Source: Motiliproteus sediminis (GTDB lineage: Bacteria > Pseudomonadota > Gammaproteobacteria > Pseudomonadales > Balneatricaceae). Taken from it: DNA of 64,000 nucleotides. Shown in pieces: positions 18,196-29,344 of the stretch (position 1 is the first letter of the stretch; each line of letters starts with the position of its first letter). The notes under the pieces were generated by a model, which was not told the DNA's origin, did not search any database, and saw only the letters and a list, made by a program, of their open reading frames with translations. The stretch is from NCBI RefSeq assembly GCF_017912535.1, contig NZ_JAERQK010000002.1:372001-436000 (forward strand), written 5' to 3'. Position numbers and translations under genes: made by a program.

Positions 18196-20715
18196 CTAGC
18201 GGCTACGTTTCCGCCGGCTTCCTCCGCCCGACTTGGCCGGAGCCTTGCCGGCGGGCTTGCCGTCTGCCGGCTTTTTCCCCGCCCCACCGGCAGGTTTGCT
18301 GCCGACCTTACCCTGGCGCAGCTTATCCCGGGTGGAGCCGGACTTGCCCGACCGGGAGGAGGAACTCTTCTTGGCCGGATTCTGCCATTCGCCCGAGCTC
18401 TTGCCAGTCTTGGCACGCGCGCCGCCTTTGCCTTTGTTCCGCCCCGACAGTTTGTCCACCAGCTCAAAGTCGATCTTGCGCTCGTCCAGATCAACCCGCA
18501 CCACCTTGACCAGCAACTCATCGCCCAAACGATAACTAACCCGGGTTCGCTCGCCGGTCAGACGCTGCTTGGCCGCATCAAAGTGATAGTAGTCACCGGC
18601 CAGCGCGGTGACATGAATCAGCCCCTCAACATAGATATCCTTCAGTTCCACAAACAGACCAAAGTTGGTCACCCCGTTGACCACCCCGACAAACTCGTTG
18701 CCGATGCAATCCTGCATGTATTCGCACTTCAGCCACGCCTGCACATCCCAGCTGGCGGCATCAGCGCGGCGCTCGGCCATGGAACAGTGCTCTCCCAGCG
18801 CCACCATGGCCGCCATGTCGTAGGGGTAACTCTTGGCGGGCTCCTGCACCGGCGCCCCCTTGAGTCGACGGACCGGATCACTACCGCGCCCGGTAACCGA
18901 CTTCATGGCCCGGGTCAGTAACCCGCCACTTTCAGGGCTGTGAATCACCGAGCGAATCGCCCGGTGCACCAGCAGATCCGGGTAACGGCGGATCGGTGAA
19001 GTAAAGTGGGCGTAAGCCGGGTAGGAGAGACCAAAGTGACCCTGATTATCAGGGGTGTAGACCGCCTGGCTCAACGAGCGCAACATCATGGTTTGCACCA
19101 CGTGGGCATCCGGCCGCTCACCGATACTACTGAGCAGTTTGTCGTAATGGGCGGGAGTCGGCTTGTCGCCGCCCCCCAGATCCAGCCCCAGCTCGCCCAG
19201 AAAGGTGCGCAGACTCTCCAGCTTCTTCGCTTTCGGCCCTTCATGCACCCGGTAGAGCGCGGGTATCTTCAGCTTCTGCAGAAAACGCGCCGTGGCTACG
19301 TTGGCGCACAGCATGCACTCCTCGATCAGCTTGTGGGCGTCGTTACGCACGACGGGTACGATGCGTTCAATCTTGCGCTCCTGGCCGAACTGGATCTTGG
19401 TCTCGGTGGTTTCGAAATCGATCGCACCGCGCTCGTAGCGGGCGCGGCGCAACGCTTTGTACAGGCTGTGCAGTTCGATCAAGTGCGGCACCAACGCCTC
19501 ATGATCGCCGATCAGTTGCTGGCCGGTTTCCGACTCCGGCTCCTCCAGCAGCGCGCCCACCTGGGTGTAGGTCAACCGCGCATGAGAACGGATCACCGCT
19601 TCGTAAAAACAGTAGCTGCTGAGATTGCCGCGGGCGCTGATGGTCATTTCGCACACCATCGCCAACCGATCAACATCGGGGTTGAGCGAGCACAGTCCGT
19701 TGGACAGCGCTTCTGGTAGCATCGGCACCACCTGGCCGGGGAAGTAAACCGAGGTAGCACGGTTTTCCGCTTCCTGATCCAGCGCGCTGCCCGGAGTCAC
19801 GTAGTGGGACACATCGGCGATCGCCACGAACAGCCGCCAGCCACCGCCCTTGCGTGCTTCGGCATAGACAGCGTCGTCAAAGTCGCGGGCGTCCTCGCCA
19901 TCGATGGTCACCAGCGGCGTATTGCGCAGGTCAATCCGGTTGGCCTTATCGGCTTCTGCCACCTCGGCTCCCAGCTTACTGGCCGCCTGGGTCACGGCCG
20001 TGGGCCACACATGGGGAATGTCATGATTGCGGATCGCGACATCGATCTCCATGCCGGGCGCCATATGGTCACCCAGCACCTCCACCACCCGCGCCCGGAT
20101 CATCGACACCCGATCGGCATATTGGGTGATCTCTGCCAGCACATACTGGCCGTCTTCAGCACCGCGGCGATCGTCGTCGGCAATCAGGATCTCGTTGGAG
20201 ATGCGGTTATTTTCCGGCAGCAGAATGCATATCCCCTGATCGACGCGCAGCCGCCCAACCAGTTGCTTGGTGTTGCGTTCCAGCACCTCCACAATTTTGG
20301 CCTCTTCGCGCCCCCGGTGATCCAGCCCGCTGATCCGCACCAGCACCCGATCACCGTCAAAGACCTTGCGCATCTGGCGATTGTGCAGGAACAGATCGTC
20401 ACCGCCTTCGTCGCGCACCAGAAAGCCGTAGCCGTCCCGATGACCGATCACCCGTCCGGCGATCAGATCCATATGCGTCACCAAGCCGTAACCGCCCTTG
20501 CGATCACGGATCACCTGACCATCGCGCTCCATCGCCCGCAGCCGCCGCCGCAGCGCCTCCTGCTGCTCGTCGTCAAACAGCTTCAGCTCCGCCGCCAGCT
20601 GTTCGCGCTTCAGGGGCTTGCCGCGCTCGCGCAGCAGGTCGAGGATAAATTCGCGACTGGGAATCGGGTTGTCGTAGTTACGCGCTTCGCGATCAGCGTG
20701 GGGGTCGCGGCTCAT
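18196..20715 (-). CDS. rnr: Ribonuclease R
   Basis: Processive 3'-5' exoribonuclease that degrades structured RNA and takes part in rRNA and tmRNA-linked mRNA turnover. The 839 residues have an N-terminal helix-turn-helix and cold-shock domains, the RNB catalytic domain with the metal-binding motif DGEDARDFDDAVY (about residue 275), an S1 domain (GVVNGVTNFGLFVELKDIYVEG, about 650-730) and a basic Ser/Gly/Lys-rich tail of about 80 residues that in E. coli binds SmpB. ssrA and smpB are also in this window, 33 kb away. Transcribed alone, with its own terminator. Confidence 0.96.
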   Translation of the reverse strand: MSRDPHADREARNYDNPIPSREFILDLLRERGKPLKREQLAAELKLFDDEQQEALRRRLRAMERDGQVIRDRKGGYGLVTHMDLIAGRVIGHRDGYGFLVRDEGGDDLFLHNRQMRKVFDGDRVLVRISGLDHRGREEAKIVEVLERNTKQLVGRLRVDQGICILLPENNRISNEILIADDDRRGAEDGQYVLAEITQYADRVSMIRARVVEVLGDHMAPGMEIDVAIRNHDIPHVWPTAVTQAASKLGAEVAEADKANRIDLRNTPLVTIDGEDARDFDDAVYAEARKGGGWRLFVAIADVSHYVTPGSALDQEAENRATSVYFPGQVVPMLPEALSNGLCSLNPDVDRLAMVCEMTISARGNLSSYCFYEAVIRSHARLTYTQVGALLEEPESETGQQLIGDHEALVPHLIELHSLYKALRRARYERGAIDFETTETKIQFGQERKIERIVPVVRNDAHKLIEECMLCANVATARFLQKLKIPALYRVHEGPKAKKLESLRTFLGELGLDLGGGDKPTPAHYDKLLSSIGERPDAHVVQTMMLRSLSQAVYTPDNQGHFGLSYPAYAHFTSPIRRYPDLLVHRAIRSVIHSPESGGLLTRAMKSVTGRGSDPVRRLKGAPVQEPAKSYPYDMAAMVALGEHCSMAERRADAASWDVQAWLKCEYMQDCIGNEFVGVVNGVTNFGLFVELKDIYVEGLIHVTALAGDYYHFDAAKQRLTGERTRVSYRLGDELLVKVVRVDLDERKIDFELVDKLSGRNKGKGGARAKTGKSSGEWQNPAKKSSSSRSGKSGSTRDKLRQGKVGSKPAGGAGKKPADGKPAGKAPAKSGGGSRRKRSR

Positions 20716-20792
20716 GGTATGAATTCTCTGGATAATTAATCAGCATCAGGCTGAAGGCTAGCAGGTTATCGACTGCCAGGGGGAGGGGGAAG

Positions 20793-20816
20793 CCGTGCCG
20801 GCGGTCGCCGGCACGG
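20793..20816 (-). terminator. Ten-pair hairpin after secF
   Basis: CCGTGCCGGC and GCCGGCACGG form a perfect ten-pair stem with a four-base loop just after the secF stop codon. No U-run follows on the minus strand, so termination may be weak or factor-dependent; the stem may also protect the 3' end. Confidence 0.45.
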
Positions 20817-20825
20817 ATAGATTTA

Positions 20826-21734
20826 TCAAGGAAGGTCGTCCACCTCTTCCTCTTTTTCCGGCGGCAGCAGATCCTCGCGGCTGATGTTCATCACCAGTAA
20901 GACGTTGGCAGCAACATAAATGGAGGAGTAAGTACCCACCAACACGCCAATCATCAACGCCGTAGCGAAGCCGTGAATCATTTCGCCACCGAAGAAGAAC
21001 AGCGCAAACAGCACCAGCAAGGTGGTCAACGAGGTCATCAAGGTGCGGCCAAGGGTCTGATTCAGCGACTCGTTAATGATCTCCTCCGAGTCACCCTTGC
21101 GCATCTTGCGGAAATTTTCGCGGATGCGGTCGGACACTACGATGGTGTCGTTGAGGGAGTAACCGATCACCGCCAGAATCGCCGCCAGCACCGTCAGGTC
21201 GAAGTCCAGTTTCAGCAGTGAGAACACGCCCAACACGATAAAAACATCGTGCGCCAGGGCCACCACAGCGCCAACCGAAAACTTGAACTGAAAGCGGAAC
21301 GCCACGTAAAGCATGACGATAGCCAGCGCCAGCAACATGCCAAGACCGCCCTGCTCGCGCAGCTCTTCGCCCACCTGGGCACCGACGAACTCCGAGCGCA
21401 GCAGACTGACCTCAGCCTCGGTGCCGGCACGCAGCGCGCTCAGCACCTCGTCGCCAAGGGTGGCGGTGTGATCCTGTGCCAGCCGCACCATGATGTCGGT
21501 GGGCGAGCCAAAGGTCTGCACGATCGCCTCCGGGTAGCCGGCCTGCCCCAGGCTGGCACGGATATCTTCCAGTGGCTGGGCTTTGCTATAGGCCACCTCC
21601 ACCAGCGCACCGCCAGTGAAGTCCAGGCCAAACTGTAACTTATTGACGAACAATGAAGCTATCGAGCCCAGCACCAGCGCGATGGAGAACGCCGCCAGCA
21701 GCTTGCGTACGCCCATGAAATTAATCGTTTTCAT
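20826..21734 (-). CDS. secF: Protein translocase subunit SecF
   Basis: Membrane partner of SecD; uses the proton gradient to help preproteins through SecYEG. I start at the ATG giving MKTINFMGVRKLLAAFS (302 residues), preceded by GGAGGAG nine bases upstream; the frame is open for 16 unconserved codons before it. Six membrane segments are expected, with the FGLDFTGGALVEV block after the first and GYSLNDTIVVSDRIRENFR in the C-terminal half. It begins four bases after the secD stop. Confidence 0.96.
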   Translation of the reverse strand: MKTINFMGVRKLLAAFSIALVLGSIASLFVNKLQFGLDFTGGALVEVAYSKAQPLEDIRASLGQAGYPEAIVQTFGSPTDIMVRLAQDHTATLGDEVLSALRAGTEAEVSLLRSEFVGAQVGEELREQGGLGMLLALAIVMLYVAFRFQFKFSVGAVVALAHDVFIVLGVFSLLKLDFDLTVLAAILAVIGYSLNDTIVVSDRIRENFRKMRKGDSEEIINESLNQTLGRTLMTSLTTLLVLFALFFFGGEMIHGFATALMIGVLVGTYSSIYVAANVLLVMNISREDLLPPEKEEEVDDLP

Positions 21735-21738
21735 CGCT

Positions 21739-23604
21739 TCAAACTCCTCCACCGATGGACAACCGCTTGATCTCTCGCCCACCGTAGATCAGGTTGACCA
21801 GCGAGCGGGTCACCATGATGGCGGTAAACATGGAGGTGATGATCCCCAACGACAGGGTCACCGCAAAGCCTTTGACCGGCCCGGTACCAACGGCGAACAG
21901 GATCACCGCCACCAGCAGGGTCGTCAGGTTGGCATCGAAGATGGTCGAGAAGGCACGCTCGTAACCGGCATGAATCGCCGATTGGGGCGGCAGACCGTTT
22001 TTCAGCTCCTCCTTGATTCGCGAGAAGATCAGCACGTTGGCGTCCACCGCCATGCCCACCGTCAGCACAATACCCGCAATACCCGGCAGGGTCAGGGTCG
22101 CCGACAACATCGACATCGCCGCCACCAGCATCACCAGGTTCAGACTCAGCGCGACGTTGGCGACAATACCGAAGACGCGGTAAAACACCAGCATGAACAC
22201 CAGCACCAGGGCAAAGCCGATCTGGACCGAGGTCACCCCCAGCTCAATGTTCTGCTGCCCGAGGCTCGGCCCCACCGTGCGCTCCTCAACAAAGTAGATC
22301 GGTGCCGCCAGCGCACCGGCGCGCAGCAACAACGCCAGCTCCGAGGCCTCACCGGCGCCATCGAGGCCGGTAATGCGGAACTGGTTACCCAACGCGGTCT
22401 GGATGGTTGCCAGACTGATGATCTTCTTCTCAACGTAGGGGGTGCGAATCTCCTGCTCGACGCCCTCGACCATTTCGTAGCGAGTGCGGGTCTTATGCTC
22501 GATAAACAGCACCGCCATACGGCGCTTGACCGCGTTGCGGGTCACTCGGTTCATCATCCGACCGCCGTTACCGTCGAGGGTAATGGAGACCTGCGGCATG
22601 CCGTTTTCGTCGAAGTTGGCCTGCGCGTTGGCAACGCTGCTGCCGGTGATAATGATATCTTTCTCTATGGTGGCCGGACGTGAGCGCTCGTCGCGGAACT
22701 CGAAGGTTTCGGTATTGGCGCGAGACTCGTCCGGGCGCGCTTCGAGACGGAACTCTAGGTTGGCAGTTTTACCCAGAATACGCTTGGCCGCAGCGGTATC
22801 CTGTACGCCCGGCAGTTGCACCACGATGCGGTTACGGCCCTGGCGCTGTACCAGCGGTTCCGCCACACCCAGCTCATTGACCCGGTTGCGAATGGTGGTG
22901 AGGTTCTGTTTGATGGCGTAATCCTCGATTTCACGGATCTTCGCCTCGGTCAGATTGATGTTGAGGAAGGACTCGCCATCAGCGTCCTCAGCTGCAATCT
23001 GGAACTCGCTGTATTCGCGCCGCAGCAGGGTCTGACCCGCATCACGGGCCTCGGCATCGCTGAATTTGACGTTCAGGCTGCCATCCTCGTTGTGGGTGAT
23101 AGCGCGATAGCGAATCCGCTCACTCCGCAACTTGGTTTTGATTTCACTGACGTAGACATCCAGCCGCTGTTTGACCGCGGCCACCATATCCACCTCCATC
23201 AGGAAATGAACCCCGCCACGCAGGTCCAGACCCAGTTTCATCGGCCCGGCACCGATACTGGTCAGCCAGTCCGGCGTGGTGGGTGCCAGGTTGAGCGCGG
23301 TAACATAGTCGTCACCCAGACCTCGCTTGATCGCCTCTTGGGCACGCAGCTGCTCGTCGGAACTCCGGAAGCGCAGCAACGCCCCGTTGCTCTCCAGCTC
23401 ACTGGCTGTGCTGGTGAGGCCTTCAGTTTCCAGCGCCCGCTTGGCGCGCTCCAGTATCCGGTCGTCGATGGGCGTTGCAGAGCTGGCGCCCGTCACCTGC
23501 ACGGCATAGTCATCAGGGTACAGGTTGGGCGCGGCATAGATAACGCCCACCGCCAGTACCAGCACGATCAGCAGGTTTTTCCACAGGGGGTATCGATTCA
23601 GCAT
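21739..23604 (-). CDS. secD: Protein translocase subunit SecD
   Basis: Large translocase subunit working with SecF and YajC on the periplasmic side. The 621 residues have one N-terminal membrane segment, a large periplasmic domain, and five C-terminal membrane segments with the RND-type block AGIVLTVGMAVDANVLIFSRIKEE. The signature LGLDLRGGVHFLMEVD is at about residue 120. Between it and yajC lies a terminator-like hairpin, so its level may differ from that of yajC. Confidence 0.97.
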   Translation of the reverse strand: MLNRYPLWKNLLIVLVLAVGVIYAAPNLYPDDYAVQVTGASSATPIDDRILERAKRALETEGLTSTASELESNGALLRFRSSDEQLRAQEAIKRGLGDDYVTALNLAPTTPDWLTSIGAGPMKLGLDLRGGVHFLMEVDMVAAVKQRLDVYVSEIKTKLRSERIRYRAITHNEDGSLNVKFSDAEARDAGQTLLRREYSEFQIAAEDADGESFLNINLTEAKIREIEDYAIKQNLTTIRNRVNELGVAEPLVQRQGRNRIVVQLPGVQDTAAAKRILGKTANLEFRLEARPDESRANTETFEFRDERSRPATIEKDIIITGSSVANAQANFDENGMPQVSITLDGNGGRMMNRVTRNAVKRRMAVLFIEHKTRTRYEMVEGVEQEIRTPYVEKKIISLATIQTALGNQFRITGLDGAGEASELALLLRAGALAAPIYFVEERTVGPSLGQQNIELGVTSVQIGFALVLVFMLVFYRVFGIVANVALSLNLVMLVAAMSMLSATLTLPGIAGIVLTVGMAVDANVLIFSRIKEELKNGLPPQSAIHAGYERAFSTIFDANLTTLLVAVILFAVGTGPVKGFAVTLSLGIITSMFTAIMVTRSLVNLIYGGREIKRLSIGGGV

Positions 23605-23622
23605 ATCGGTGTCAGTCTTAAA

Positions 23623-23653
23623 TAAGAAAACGCCACTGGTATGCAGTGGCGTT
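23623..23653 (-). terminator. Terminator or attenuator between yajC and secD
   Basis: On the minus strand AACGCCACT pairs perfectly with AGTGGCGTT (nine pairs, seven-base loop), followed by TTTTCTTATTT. It lies inside the tgt-yajC-secD-secF gene series, 22 bases after the yajC stop. Confidence 0.65.
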
Positions 23654-23675
23654 ATGGGAAGCGTTTACAGCGCGC

Positions 23676-24002
23676 TTAGATTTCCTTGATGGTGCCTTTG
23701 GGCAGCGCGGCAGTAATGTGCATCTTCTGGAATTTAAGCTCGGTGCCTTCGGCAACACTCAGGACCACGTAATCGTCGTCCAGCTTGGTCACCTTGCCCA
23801 GAATACCGGCGCTGGTTACCACTTCATCACCCTTGGCCAGATCCGCGATCAGCGCTTTATGCTCTTTGGCACGCTTGCTCTGGGGGCGCCACATCATGAA
23901 GTAGAAGATCAGGGCGAAACCAACCAGAAAAATAATACCGGAAATATCGCTGGGTCCGGCCGCACCCGCTTCAGCCCACGCGGGAGAGATAAAAAAGCTC
24001 AT
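23676..24002 (-). CDS. yajC: Sec translocon accessory protein YajC
   Basis: Small inner-membrane protein that co-purifies with SecDF. The 108 residues (E. coli 110) have one membrane helix at about residues 22-42 (DISGIIFLVGFALIFYFMMW) followed by the conserved RPQSKRAKEHKALIADLAKGDEVVTSAGILGKV cytoplasmic part. It follows tgt by 50 bases, a spacer that contains a small GCGGTC-ATC-GACCGC stem. Confidence 0.95.
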   Translation of the reverse strand: MSFFISPAWAEAGAAGPSDISGIIFLVGFALIFYFMMWRPQSKRAKEHKALIADLAKGDEVVTSAGILGKVTKLDDDYVVLSVAEGTELKFQKMHITAALPKGTIKEI

Positions 24003-24052
24003 TGAGGTCTCCTAAGACACTTAACTTCTAGGCGGTCATCGACCGCATGTAA

Positions 24053-25189
<1,137 letters not shown>

Positions 25190-26230
25190 CTACTCCTCGT
25201 CAAGCGTGCGCCGAGTAATAAACATGGCGTCGCCGTAACTGAAAAAACGGTATTGCTGGCGCACAGCCTCCTCATAGGCATGGCGCACATGCGCGGTGCC
25301 GGCAAAGCTGCTGACCAGCATCAGCAGGGTCGATTCCGGCAGGTGAAAGTTGGTGACCAGCGCATCGACCACCTGCCAGCGATAGCCCGGGTAAATAAAG
25401 ATGTCGGTATCACCGGTATAGGGTTTGAGTTCACCATCGCGGGCCGCGCTTTCGAGGCAGCGCACACTGGTGGTACCCACCGCGATCACCCGGCCACCGC
25501 GAGCCCGCGTCGCCCTCACTTTGTCCACCACCGCGGCGGTCACCTCAATCTGTTCGGCATGCATCTTGTGTTCGGCGATGGTGTCGACCCGTACCGGCTG
25601 AAAGGTGCCCGCGCCCACATGCAGAGTCACGAACGCCTGTTCCACCCCCTTGTCTCGCAGCGCCGCCAGCAGCGCATCATCAAAGTGCAATCCGGCGGTG
25701 GGCGCCGCCACCGCGCCGGGGCGTTCGCTATAAACGGTCTGGTAACGCTCGCGGTCAGACAACTGGTCGGCGCGATCAATATAGGGTGGCAGCGGCATAT
25801 GGCCCACTTGCTCCAGCCATTGCAGCACCGTTCGATCACCGCCAAAGCGGACCTCAAACAGTGACTCCTGCCGACCCGTCACTTCGGCCGGGCAGACGCC
25901 CTCCAGCGTCAGCGCGGTACCTGGTTTGGGCGCTTTGCTGGCACGAATATGCGCTAGCACGTTATGTTCGTCGACAATCCGTTCCACCAGCAGCTCAATC
26001 TTGCCGCCACTAGCCTTAACGCCAAACATTCGCGCCGGAATCACCCGGGTGTTGTTGAACACCATCAGGTCGCCAGGGCGCACCCGCTCCAACAGTTCGC
26101 GAAACTGGGTGTGCTGCAACTCACCACTGTTACCGTCGAGGCACAACAGCCGGCTGCCGCTGCGTTCCTCGGTGGGATAGCGGGCAATCAACCGATCAGG
26201 TAGATCAAAAGTGAAATCTTTAACGCGCAT
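25190..26230 (-). CDS. queA: S-adenosylmethionine:tRNA ribosyltransferase-isomerase
   Basis: Adds the cyclopentenediol ring from S-adenosylmethionine to preQ1 in tRNA, the step after Tgt. The 346 residues from [19 protein letters not shown] align with the E. coli start; an ATG four codons upstream is also possible. Conserved blocks are [25 protein letters not shown] and [15 protein letters not shown]. It heads the queA-tgt-yajC-secD-secF series, an arrangement common in Gammaproteobacteria. Confidence 0.96.
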   Translation of the reverse strand: MRVKDFTFDLPDRLIARYPTEERSGSRLLCLDGNSGELQHTQFRELLERVRPGDLMVFNNTRVIPARMFGVKASGGKIELLVERIVDEHNVLAHIRASKAPKPGTALTLEGVCPAEVTGRQESLFEVRFGGDRTVLQWLEQVGHMPLPPYIDRADQLSDRERYQTVYSERPGAVAAPTAGLHFDDALLAALRDKGVEQAFVTLHVGAGTFQPVRVDTIAEHKMHAEQIEVTAAVVDKVRATRARGGRVIAVGTTSVRCLESAARDGELKPYTGDTDIFIYPGYRWQVVDALVTNFHLPESTLLMLVSSFAGTAHVRHAYEEAVRQQYRFFSYGDAMFITRRTLDEE

Positions 26231-26333
26231 GGAACTCTGCATCGCAACGGCCCAAAAAAAGCCGCCTAGCTTACCGGAAACGGCCTCTGATCGCAGCCCG
26301 AAGGCACCGACTGAAATCAGCGCCCGATCGCGA

Positions 26334-26361
26334 TTGACCTGTTGAGAAAGGCGCTTATAAT
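26334..26361 (+). promoter_or_regulatory. Promoter of the tRNA-Leu gene
   Basis: TTGACC (26334-26339) and a consensus TATAAT (26356-26361) are separated by 16 bases and end 16 bases before the mature tRNA. A strong sigma-70 promoter by sequence. Confidence 0.8.
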
Positions 26362-26377
26362 AGCACGCTCTTTTGAT

Positions 26378-26464
26378 GCCAGTGTGGTGAAATTGGTAGA
26401 CACGACGGATTCAAAATCCGTTGCCTTCACGGGCGTGGCGGTTCGAGTCCGCCCACTGGTACCA
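26378..26464 (+). tRNA. tRNA-Leu, anticodon CAA
   Basis: The 87-base sequence folds as a class II tRNA. The acceptor GCCAGTG pairs with CACTGGT (one G-U at the end), followed by an encoded A and CCA. The anticodon stem ACGGA/TCCGT encloses the loop TTCAAAA, giving anticodon CAA for UUG codons. The D-loop GGTGAAATTGGTAGAC and T-arm GGCGG-TTCGAGT-CCGCC are normal, and there is a variable arm of about 13 bases (TGCCTTCACGGGCG). It stands alone between queA and an unknown gene. Confidence 0.95.
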
Positions 26465-26470
26465 TGCATC

Positions 26471-26503
26471 AATGCCTCGCGATTTCGGGGCATTGCCGTT
26501 TTT
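26471..26503 (+). terminator. Terminator of the tRNA-Leu gene
   Basis: AATGCCTCG pairs with CGGGGCATT (nine pairs, one G-U, six-base loop), followed by GCCGTTTTT. It starts six bases after the tRNA. Confidence 0.75.
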
Positions 26504-26637
26504 ATGCCCGCCTCACGGTGCCTGGCCGCAATCCGGCAAACGCGCCAGCAACATCGCCATCCAGCGGCAATACTTTACTAAGCCCCCCGATTTAGCGCAT
26601 GGTACGTTCCTTCTGGCAAGGATATGACGGACTTCAT

Positions 26638-27633
26638 ATGGATAGGTTATCCAAGCCCCGGCTTGCGGGGCTGCTGCTGTCGCTGCTGGCGCTGCCTGTT
26701 TGCGCCGACACCACCCCAAACACCACCGAACCGGGCTGGCTGAGTATCACCGGGGCTTGGCTGGAAACTCAGCGCGACGATCTGTCTGAGGTAGTATTAA
26801 ACTCTGCTGCGGGGATTGACGGCTACATCGCTCGCGACGACATCACCGAACCGCTAGTGAACGAAAGCTACGTGCGGGTGCGCATGCGTGAACGCCTTGA
26901 GAAAGGCGGCGAGCGCAACTTTGATGCCGATATCAAGGCCAAGCTCAAGCTACCCCATACAAAAAATCAGCTCAGGCTGACCTTTGACAGCGACCCGGAC
27001 GACTTCGAATCGATCAGTAACCGCCGGCGCGACCAAGGGCCGGCGTCCAGCTCCCGGCGCGACCTGGAGAACACCACCGTGGTCGGGCTGGGCTACCTGA
27101 GTGAGCTGGGGCGCCACTGGAAGAGCGACTACAACGTCGGCATTCGGCTACATATTCCGCTCAACCCCTATGCGCGCGCCAACTTCTCGCGAGTTATCGA
27201 ACTGCCTGACAACTGGCAGACCATCCTGCAGCAGAAGTTTTCCTACTTTCACGAGGAGCGGTTCCGGGCCGAAACCAGTGTAGATTTTTTCCGCCCCCTC
27301 ACTGAACGACTCACCTTCCAGTCCAGCACCGCGGGCCAGTTTATCGACCGCGACGACAACTGGGAGCTCTACCAAGCACTGTCATTGCACCAAAGCCTGA
27401 CCCACCGTTCAGCGTTTCAACATCAAATCGGCGTCAGCGGCGACACCCGCCCACGTACCCAGACCCGCGACTACTGGATCCGTACCGAGTACCGCCACCA
27501 GCTCTACAAGAACTGGCTGTACGGCAAGATCGCACCGGAGCTGTTCTTTACCCGCGACAATAACTTTCGCCTGGAGCCGATCCTGACTTTCGAGCTGGAA
27601 CTCTTTTTCGGCTACGCCGAGGATAGAATCTAA
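26638..27633 (+). CDS. Unknown exported protein, possible outer-membrane barrel
   Basis: Unrecognised protein of 331 residues from MDRLSKPRLAGLLLSLLALPVCA; the first 23 residues form a signal peptide with cleavage after VCA. The rest has no membrane helix, is rich in aromatic and charged residues in alternating patterns (for example YNVGIRLHIPLNPYARANFS, RTEYRHQLYKNWLYGKIAPELFF), and ends with an aromatic strand-like segment FELELFFGYAEDRI. This suggests a beta-barrel in the outer membrane, but that is inference. An upstream frame extension lacks conservation and signal-peptide logic. Single gene with its own terminator. Confidence 0.7.
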   Translation: MDRLSKPRLAGLLLSLLALPVCADTTPNTTEPGWLSITGAWLETQRDDLSEVVLNSAAGIDGYIARDDITEPLVNESYVRVRMRERLEKGGERNFDADIKAKLKLPHTKNQLRLTFDSDPDDFESISNRRRDQGPASSSRRDLENTTVVGLGYLSELGRHWKSDYNVGIRLHIPLNPYARANFSRVIELPDNWQTILQQKFSYFHEERFRAETSVDFFRPLTERLTFQSSTAGQFIDRDDNWELYQALSLHQSLTHRSAFQHQIGVSGDTRPRTQTRDYWIRTEYRHQLYKNWLYGKIAPELFFTRDNNFRLEPILTFELELFFGYAEDRI

Positions 27634-27641
27634 ATTAAAGT

Positions 27642-27672
27642 AAAAGCCGCCCTTGAGGGGCGGCTTTTTTTT
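27642..27672 (+). terminator. Terminator shared by the unknown exported gene and ahpF
   Basis: GCCGCCC-TTGAG-GGGCGGC with four As before and eight Ts after. It stands between two convergent genes and can work in both directions, though the U-run is stronger on the plus strand. Confidence 0.85.
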
Positions 27673-27683
27673 GTCGAGCACCG

Positions 27684-29261
27684 TTAAGCAGCCTGCGAGC
27701 TCTCGTCAGCGTCCGGTTCAGCACTGCGGATCAAGTGGTCAAACGCCCCTAGTGCGGCTGTGGCCCCGCCGCCCATAGCGATGATGATCTGCTTGAATGG
27801 TACGGTGGTCACGTCTCCGGCGGCAAACACCCCGGCCATCGACGTGGCACCGCGGCTGTCGATCTCGATTTCACCAAAGCGGGTCAGCTCGACCGCACCC
27901 TCTCGCAGCCACTCGGTGTTCGGCATCAGCCCGATCTGCACAAAGATACCAGCAACATCCAGAGTGTGGCTTTCGCCGCTGCTGCGATCGGTGTACTGCA
28001 TGCCGGTTACTCGGGTACCGTCGCCCAGCACCTCGGTAGTTTGCGCGCTGGCGATGATATCAACGTTGGCCAGCGAACGTGCCTTGCGCAGCAAGACTTC
28101 GTCGGCACGCAAGCTGTCGGCAAACTCCAGCACCGTGACATGCTCAACGATACCCGCCAGATCGATCGCCGCTTCAATACCCGAGTTGCCGCCACCAACC
28201 ACCGCCACGCGTTTGCCTTTAAACAGCGGACCGTCGCAGTGTGGACAGTAGGCAACCCCTTTGCCCCGATACTGCTGCTCGCCCGGCACGTTCAGTTCTC
28301 GCCAGCGGGCACCCGTAGCCAACACCACCGCACGCGCTGACAGGGTCGCGCCGCTCTCCAGCCCCACTCGGATCAACTCATCACGCTCCAGCGACGCTGC
28401 CCGCTGATTGGTGATCACCTCAACCGCGTAACTCTTGACGTGCTCCTCCAGGCTGGCCACCAGCTTCGGACCCTCGGTATAGGGCGTGGCGATAAAGTTC
28501 TCGATACCGACCGTATCGGCCACCTGGCCGCCGAAGCGCTCGGCCACCACTCCGGTACGAATGCCCTTACGGGCGGCGTAGATCGCGGCCGCTGCACCAG
28601 CGGGCCCACCACCGACTACCAGCAGATCGTAAGGCGCACGCTCGTTCAGTTCGGCGGCGCTCTTCTCCGACGATCCGCTATCGAGCCGGGCGACGATCTC
28701 CTCCAAGCTCATGCGGCCATTACCAAATAGCTCACCGTTCAGATAGACCGAGGGGACCGCCATGACGTTGCGCCGCTCGACCTCGTCCTGATACAGCGCA
28801 CCATCGATCATCACGTGGCTGATATTGGGATTGAGTGTCGCCATCAGATTCAGCGCCTGGACCACATCAGGGCAGTTCTGGCAAGAGAGCGACACATAGG
28901 TTTCAAAGTGGTAGTCCCCCTCGAGCGCGCGAATCTGCTGCTGCAGAGCTTCGTCCGCCCGCGCCGGATAACCGCTGCTCTGCAACAGCGCCAGCACCAA
29001 CGAGGTAAACTCATGACCCAGCGGAATACCCGCGAAGCGGATGCGCGGCACGTGACCGGCCAAGCCCACGCCCAGACTGGGGGTGCGCGTGTCCGCCACG
29101 GCTTCCACGGTAATTTGTGCCGACAGCGCAGCAATCTCGCCGGCCAGTGCCGTCAACTCTTGCCCCTTGGGACTTTCATCGCTGGACACGCTGAGGGTGA
29201 TCGGCGCGACGATCTTCTGCAGATAGGTGTCCAACTGTTGCTTTAACGTTGCGTCTAACAT
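27684..29261 (-). CDS. ahpF: Alkyl hydroperoxide reductase subunit F
   Basis: NAD(P)H-dependent flavoprotein disulfide reductase that recycles AhpC. The 525 residues have an N-terminal double thioredoxin-like domain with CQNC (Cys127/Cys130), an FAD domain ([19 protein letters not shown] near residue 217) and a thioredoxin-reductase-like domain with CPHC (Cys339/Cys342). Length is close to E. coli AhpF (521). It follows ahpC by 83 bases on the same strand and is probably co-transcribed from the OxyR-type promoter upstream of ahpC. Confidence 0.97.
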   Translation of the reverse strand: MLDATLKQQLDTYLQKIVAPITLSVSSDESPKGQELTALAGEIAALSAQITVEAVADTRTPSLGVGLAGHVPRIRFAGIPLGHEFTSLVLALLQSSGYPARADEALQQQIRALEGDYHFETYVSLSCQNCPDVVQALNLMATLNPNISHVMIDGALYQDEVERRNVMAVPSVYLNGELFGNGRMSLEEIVARLDSGSSEKSAAELNERAPYDLLVVGGGPAGAAAAIYAARKGIRTGVVAERFGGQVADTVGIENFIATPYTEGPKLVASLEEHVKSYAVEVITNQRAASLERDELIRVGLESGATLSARAVVLATGARWRELNVPGEQQYRGKGVAYCPHCDGPLFKGKRVAVVGGGNSGIEAAIDLAGIVEHVTVLEFADSLRADEVLLRKARSLANVDIIASAQTTEVLGDGTRVTGMQYTDRSSGESHTLDVAGIFVQIGLMPNTEWLREGAVELTRFGEIEIDSRGATSMAGVFAAGDVTTVPFKQIIIAMGGGATAALGAFDHLIRSAEPDADESSQAA

Positions 29262-29344
29262 GGGCGTGTCCTTCTAAATTTGAGCGTTAACACCTGGTAA
29301 CAGCTACCGCCCCGACTCGGCGGAGCGGTAGCAGCAGGCAGCCG

